Below are positions 59,466 through 64,000 of a DNA stretch of 64,000 bases, piece after piece (position 1 is the stretch's first letter; the number at the start of each line of letters is the position of its first letter). The notes under the pieces were generated by a model. It was not told where the DNA came from. It did not search any database and worked only from the letters and a program-made list of their open reading frames with translations. Origin of the DNA: Gnetum montanum (Eukaryota; Streptophyta; Gnetopsida; Gnetales; Gnetaceae). The stretch covers positions 196,047-260,046 of the forward strand of contig MNCI01008330.1 of the NCBI GenBank assembly GCA_015680685.1. Direction: 5' to 3'. The position numbers and the translations under genes were made by a program.

Positions 59466-59999
59466 TAGTAGTATTTTGCAATAAGAAACCCTTATAGTCC
59501 CCTCTTACAACTTAATCTACATCCATGAACCAAAAATAGTCTTCAACGTTAGTCCCGAGCACTCTCGTTATCTTGCCCATCTAACAAGAGACTAGGATTG
59601 ATAACCCTGGGAATATTGTAATGGTAGAGCCAAGGTAATTCCTTAGGCTATGCAGTTAAGACCCAAAGTATGCCACACTAAGAAACAAGTAATATAACTT
59701 TATTTGCACAAAGATTCAAGTAGGGATACCTGTAGACTACTTGGACCTAGAAGAAAAATGAATCTACGAACTGATCCATCAGAATGGATGAGAGTATATC
59801 CCCTTCTCACTTGATATCATCCCACTCATAGAACCCTACCATTGGATATTATCCCAACCCATCTGAGTAGGTAAGCATGATGTAGGAATGGACTATTAGA
59901 AACCTCTATAGGAAGAAGAGGATAAGTTCGAAGATTTCTCTAAGAATAAGGGCTCTTTCTACACTGTCTTCTAATGAGTAATTCCTAGTCTAGCTCTTT

Positions 60000-62090
60000 C
60001 ATAGTCTCATTCATCCATTCTCCTTAAAGCAATCATAGCACCAGCATCACCTTCCAAGTCAATGCTTATGATAGTAATGCATCAAACACAACATACAGAT
60101 GATGATGTATCCTCCTTTAGCTTACCCTTCATGGGATCATTGCCACCCATTCAACCACTGTTGTCCATAGTAATTGTGATAGTTCAACCATACGTCCACA
60201 TAGGGTCTGTCTCTAGGCCCCAGGTGACTAAAGCATCCTATGTCTTGCCTATTTCGTTAGCACCCCTAGTGTTGGCCCAACCCACTCATGTGTTGCCTAC
60301 CCTAATCATCATCCCTATAGCATGGCCCATGCATCAAGTGCATTCTATGATTCCGTAGCCTATAATTAGGCCATGGATCACATAGCTAGACCAATAGCAA
60401 ATTTCTCAACTAACAAAGTTGGCTGGAATGTCATAAAACTTAGACCAGGCATTCAAGATGATCCAAAGCCTGATAGAAGAGGTGAAGCAACTCAAGGTCA
60501 CCTCCTTCAAAACTATTAAAGTAATGGACTTTTACTAGGATGACCCTATAAGCCTATGGTCCCTCCTCTAACTCTTCTAACTAGAGTCCCACTACCTTAG
60601 TTCACCAAATGCAATAGTGAGGAAGATCCCAATTCACATTTGGTTACATTTAGGTTGGAGTGTTTGATGTTGCAAGCATGGTTGCATGCCATCATATGTG
60701 TGTTTGCCATGTCACTCACTAGAAAAGTGCTAGATTAGTACCATGCATTGCCTAAAAGCTCTATCTCCTCTTAGGAGGACCTTCTAAGCCAATTTGTAAT
60801 GCACTTAAAATACAACTTAAAGCTAAAAAAAACTTTGGACCAACTAATGAAAATCAAGTAGGACCACCTAGAGCCTATGAAAAAATTTATTCAATGCTGG
60901 AGTTTCTCATTAAATGAAATATGAGAGCCAATAGCCAAAACACATCTCCTAGCCATCTTTAAGGGCACATTCATGACTTCATAAAGTTAAAACTATATTA
61001 CTTAGGCTCATAATCCCTAAGTAGTCTTCACCTAAACCAAGAGCATATAAGATGTGGCAAAAGCTAGTAAGGACCTATCCTATGTGGCCTACAAAAATAA
61101 ACATGCAAGGAGGGACAAGGATAAGGAAAATTAGAATGCAATGGTGGCGACTGTGGCCAAAGAGGCCAAAGTAACCAACCCAAGGCCAACAGTTAGGCAA
61201 TCTAGAGCCCTGGCTAACAAAATATAGTTGACCTTAGCACTAAGGCAACCAACTAGCCTACATCCTTGGTGGCCATAGCGCAAGCTATTCTAAGGCCTAA
61301 ATTTAAGTGCAAGGATCACTCTCAGTATACCCCACTACCATTAAAACCTTTAGAGCTACTATATCAACTATTAAAAGTTGGATGCATCTACTACAAGAAA
61401 ATGTCCAAGGATGCCCTCAACAGACATAATAGATATTGCAAGTTGCTAAGGAATCCCACATTGATCACACCAAACAAGCGCTTGTTCCGAAGGCACTTTA
61501 GACTAGATCAATTTTACGACTACCACCAGTTTCCCAACCATAACATTGATTTTTACATGGCCTTATAGGATGATCAACAAAGGATGATTAATACAGGCAA
61601 GCTGGTACTTGACACTATTAACCTAATTAGGCATCAAAACCAATTTATGAGGGCATGGAATGACCTTCTAAATGTAGACGATGCTAACTATGTTGTAAAT
61701 GCTATTAGCATTGATGACAACTTGGAATCAGTACAATAGCCATTCATGGTTTGAGTGCCCTCTAGTGGCACAAGGATCCCCTCAACCCCCACAAGTTTGA
61801 GGCCCCCTTTCATCATTAGAGTGCCACCTCAAGCACCCATAATGCCCTTTGTAGTTAAGGTCCCCCTACAAGTTGCATCAACAACAATAGTTCAAGCACC
61901 CTTCATCATCCAAGTGTCACAGCATGCTAGCCCCTCACTTACCCAAAACACAGTAGTGCCTAACACATTAGTTCCTTTCTTTCCAAGGGGCAACCTCATT
62001 GGAAAAACTAGTAGGCCCTCAAGGTGGCAACATAGAAGACCCAATGAGTGTCTTGTAGAAAATATGATTAGGAAACATCAAGACTAAAGA
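60000..62090 (+). pseudogene. Gag of the Tat-like element
   Basis: A Pro/Val-rich N-terminus (60062-60358) is followed by capsid-like residues in changing frames (LTKLAGM, then LHAIICVFAMSLTRKVLD near 60680-60735, QFVMHLKYNLKLKK near 60790-60830). The knuckle (61505-61610) reads FYDYHQFPNHNIDFYMAL then MINTGKLVLDT, the Tat pattern C-x-x-H-x4-H-x4-C with both cysteines now Tyr. A Pro/Ala-rich stretch follows (61755-62087). Stops are common. It is a different lineage from the Athila-like gags. Confidence 0.65.
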
Positions 62091-62366
62091 GCACTAGGTC
62101 CACCAAAGCTAATTCCCATATCTGCAATCCCCATGAACAAGGCAACTGAAGAGGCCATAATGAGTAGACCACCAAGGAGCACTAAGGCCCCTAAACAAAC
62201 CAAGCAAACAAAGCCTAAGTTGCCTCAATAAGAGATCCATCTCTTAGGCCACATAGAAGAAGTTCAGGCCAATACAAACATGGCTAATGGTAAAGACTTC
62301 ATGGATGCATTAGCCCAAGTCAACATAGCACTCAAATAGAAAAACACAACATTAAGCTTATATGAA

Positions 62367-63110
62367 TTGATCATGACCTCGTCTACCCACTGTGAAGCAC
62401 TGGTGCAAATGTTAACCTCTATTTTTATCATGGAGGACATCCTTGTAGATGAAGACTCCATCTATGTAGTGATGTTGCCTCCCACACCACAAGAATCAAG
62501 TTCCACATTCTTAGTGTTTCACGATGAAGCAATTAAGATCAATCCTGAGAGAAGCGAGGTCATAATAGCTCCCATGTTCATCACCATACACATCGGGCAA
62601 TGCAAAATTTACATAGTGCACATCGATAATGAAGCAGCAACAAATGTAATACCATACACCATTGTGGACAAGCTAGGCCTCACAGACCAAATCAATCCAA
62701 CAAAAACCATGTGCTTGAAATCCTTCAACAAGTCATGCATCATCATCATGAGCATTGTCACCATAGCCTTTGTAGTAGGGGGGCAATGCCCAACCACTAC
62801 TAAATTCATTATAAAGGAGATGTCAAGCTTTAACTTAATATTGGGTAGACCTTGGCTAGCCCAATTACGAGCCATCTCCTATTTTATTCATTAAGAAATC
62901 CACCTCCTATATGAAGGTGGCAAAGTTATCATCCATGGTAATAATGCCACCCTTTTGTCTATCAACAACATAGATATGGAGTAAGGATTGGAAGTTAAAT
63001 TTCCTAATGATGCACCTAAGGCAGACAATGAAATGCATGAGGTAGACCCACTTGAAAAGACAAAAGAAGCTAATGACCTTCCAAAGGATGTCCTTTGAGT
63101 ATAATTTCCC
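62367..63110 (+). pseudogene. Protease of the Tat-like element
   Basis: A 175-codon open stretch (62367-62894) reads through SEVIIAPMFITIHIGQCKIY, the active-site region IDNEAATNVIPYTIVDKLGL, and FNLILGRPWLAQLRAISYFI. The D-x-G active-site Gly is Glu, but Asp and the ILGRPWL motif of Tat/Ogre proteases are kept. After a stop the frame continues with IHGNNATLLSINNIDME to about 63110. It is among the least decayed coding stretches here. Confidence 0.75.
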
Positions 63111-63129
63111 TTTGACATAGTAAGCAAAG

Positions 63130-64000
63130 GTTAAGGAGACTACTTAATAGTGCAATCCAAACCCTACAAGCCCCCTAACCCACATTAGGTTAGAAAGCAA
63201 CTATACAACTAAGGTATCCCCTTAGTCTAAAACACACTAGGTGTCTACCCACTATCTACTTTTGTGTGCCTTGTATTTTACCTTTTTTCTTATGTTGCAT
63301 TTTTTTGCTTAGATTAGCATTATCTTTTGCTTATTACGCATCGGTTAACTTTGTTTACACATTTGTTTGCTTTGTTTATGCATTTGTCTATTTTGTTTAC
63401 ACATTTGCTCAATTAGTTTACACTTGTAGTTATTAAGTTAATGCATGAATAAACATAAAAATACATAAAGATCATAACCACCAAAATTAAAAAAAGAGAG
63501 ATAGCAATACGTGACCTACTATGGCCTTAAACTGGTAATGATGTGGCCCAAAATGGCCTAAAACTATCACTATCACTTCAGCCTGGAATGGCCTAAAACT
63601 AACAAACATGTGACCCAAAGTGGCCAAAAACTAGCATCAACCCTCCCACTATGGCCTTAAATTGGCATGGAACCTATCAAGGCTTTAAACTAATAATATA
63701 TTTGCTATGGCTCGGAATGGCCCAGTATCACTATGGCTTGCAATGGCCCAGACTCACATAAAATTATCATATAGAGATAAAAGTTTACATATTAGATTTA
63801 GCAAATAATTATCCATAGCAAATGTAATATGCATAGTAATACATAGCATGAATAGCATCATATAGCAAAAATGTAGCAAAAAAGCCTAGTGGGAGGTACA
63901 TCTAGTCATGTTCAACCAGTAGCACTAGGTGGGGATGGAGGTTCTACTTCCTTCATTGGGTTTCTGGGGCCTACAGCATCACCTAGTACCTGCCACAACC
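63130..64000. other. Non-coding, repeat-bearing tail after protease
   Basis: T-rich 63260-63430 contains TTTGTTTACACATTTG-type repeats. At 63515-63755 about ten degenerate copies of ATGGCCTTAAACT/AATGGCCTAAAACT occur. No RT frame is visible. It may be the PR-RT intervening sequence of a Tat/Ogre element or the result of a pol deletion. Confidence 0.5.

Larger units (their letters stand above)
57340..64000 (+). mobile_element. Tat-like Ty3/gypsy element, 5' part
   Basis: LTR 57340-59003, a decayed primer site, a repeat-bearing leader, gag with a Tat-style zinc knuckle, and a protease with ILGRPWL. RT does not follow protease within the window; instead 63130-64000 is non-coding and repetitive, so pol is either deleted or further on. 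It interrupts the outer element's third ORF. The 3' LTR lies beyond the window. Confidence 0.7.

Overview
This window reads as plant nuclear DNA. It is AT-rich, has one short-intron plant transcription-factor gene, and is otherwise dominated by old LTR retrotransposons inserted into one another. The density and age of the nested Ty3/gypsy elements suggest a large-genome seed plant, perhaps a gymnosperm; that is inference. I see no rRNA, tRNA, CRISPR array or bacterial-type operon.

Layout. 1-4178 is the 3' part of an Athila-like Ty3/gypsy element (copy 1) that has lost RT-RNaseH-integrase and ends in an LTR. 4179-13330 holds minus-strand Ty3/gypsy remains of another lineage (tRNA-iMet primer site): element A (gag-PR at 11250-12571, RT/RNaseH at 6150-6857) is split by element B, a gag-PR-only element with two LTRs (6858-7870 and 10295-11240). 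13331-24620 is the least repetitive part and carries the only host gene I can support, a six-exon GARP/G2-like transcription factor on the minus strand (19459 down to 18041). 24630-26679 holds a LINE reverse-transcriptase fragment, a block of TGAGTCA-like repeats and an LTR remnant.

26680 to the end is a stack of nested elements. The outer Athila-like element (5' LTR, primer site, gag, PR, RT, RNaseH, integrase, spacer, third ORF) has its 5' LTR cut twice: by a plus-strand element (27329-35938, target duplication AGCAC) and by a minus-strand element (36020-44760, target duplication CAAGT). Both inserts are relatives with gag and a third ORF but no pol. A solo LTR of a third family (45096-46462, minus) sits in the outer leader. 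The outer third ORF is interrupted at 57340 by a Tat-like element of that same third family (LTR 57340-59003, then gag and protease), which runs off the window.

The most interesting signal is in the Athila-like family. All three copies that keep the third ORF have a second TATA box in front of it, preceded by short palindromic boxes matching those in that copy's own LTR U3. The GATATC subfamily has GATATC boxes in both places; the outer element has CATCAAC/TTGATG boxes in both. This suggests an internal, LTR-derived promoter for the third ORF that changes along with the LTR. Every retroelement coding region here is broken by stops or frameshifts, so all are annotated as pseudogenes.
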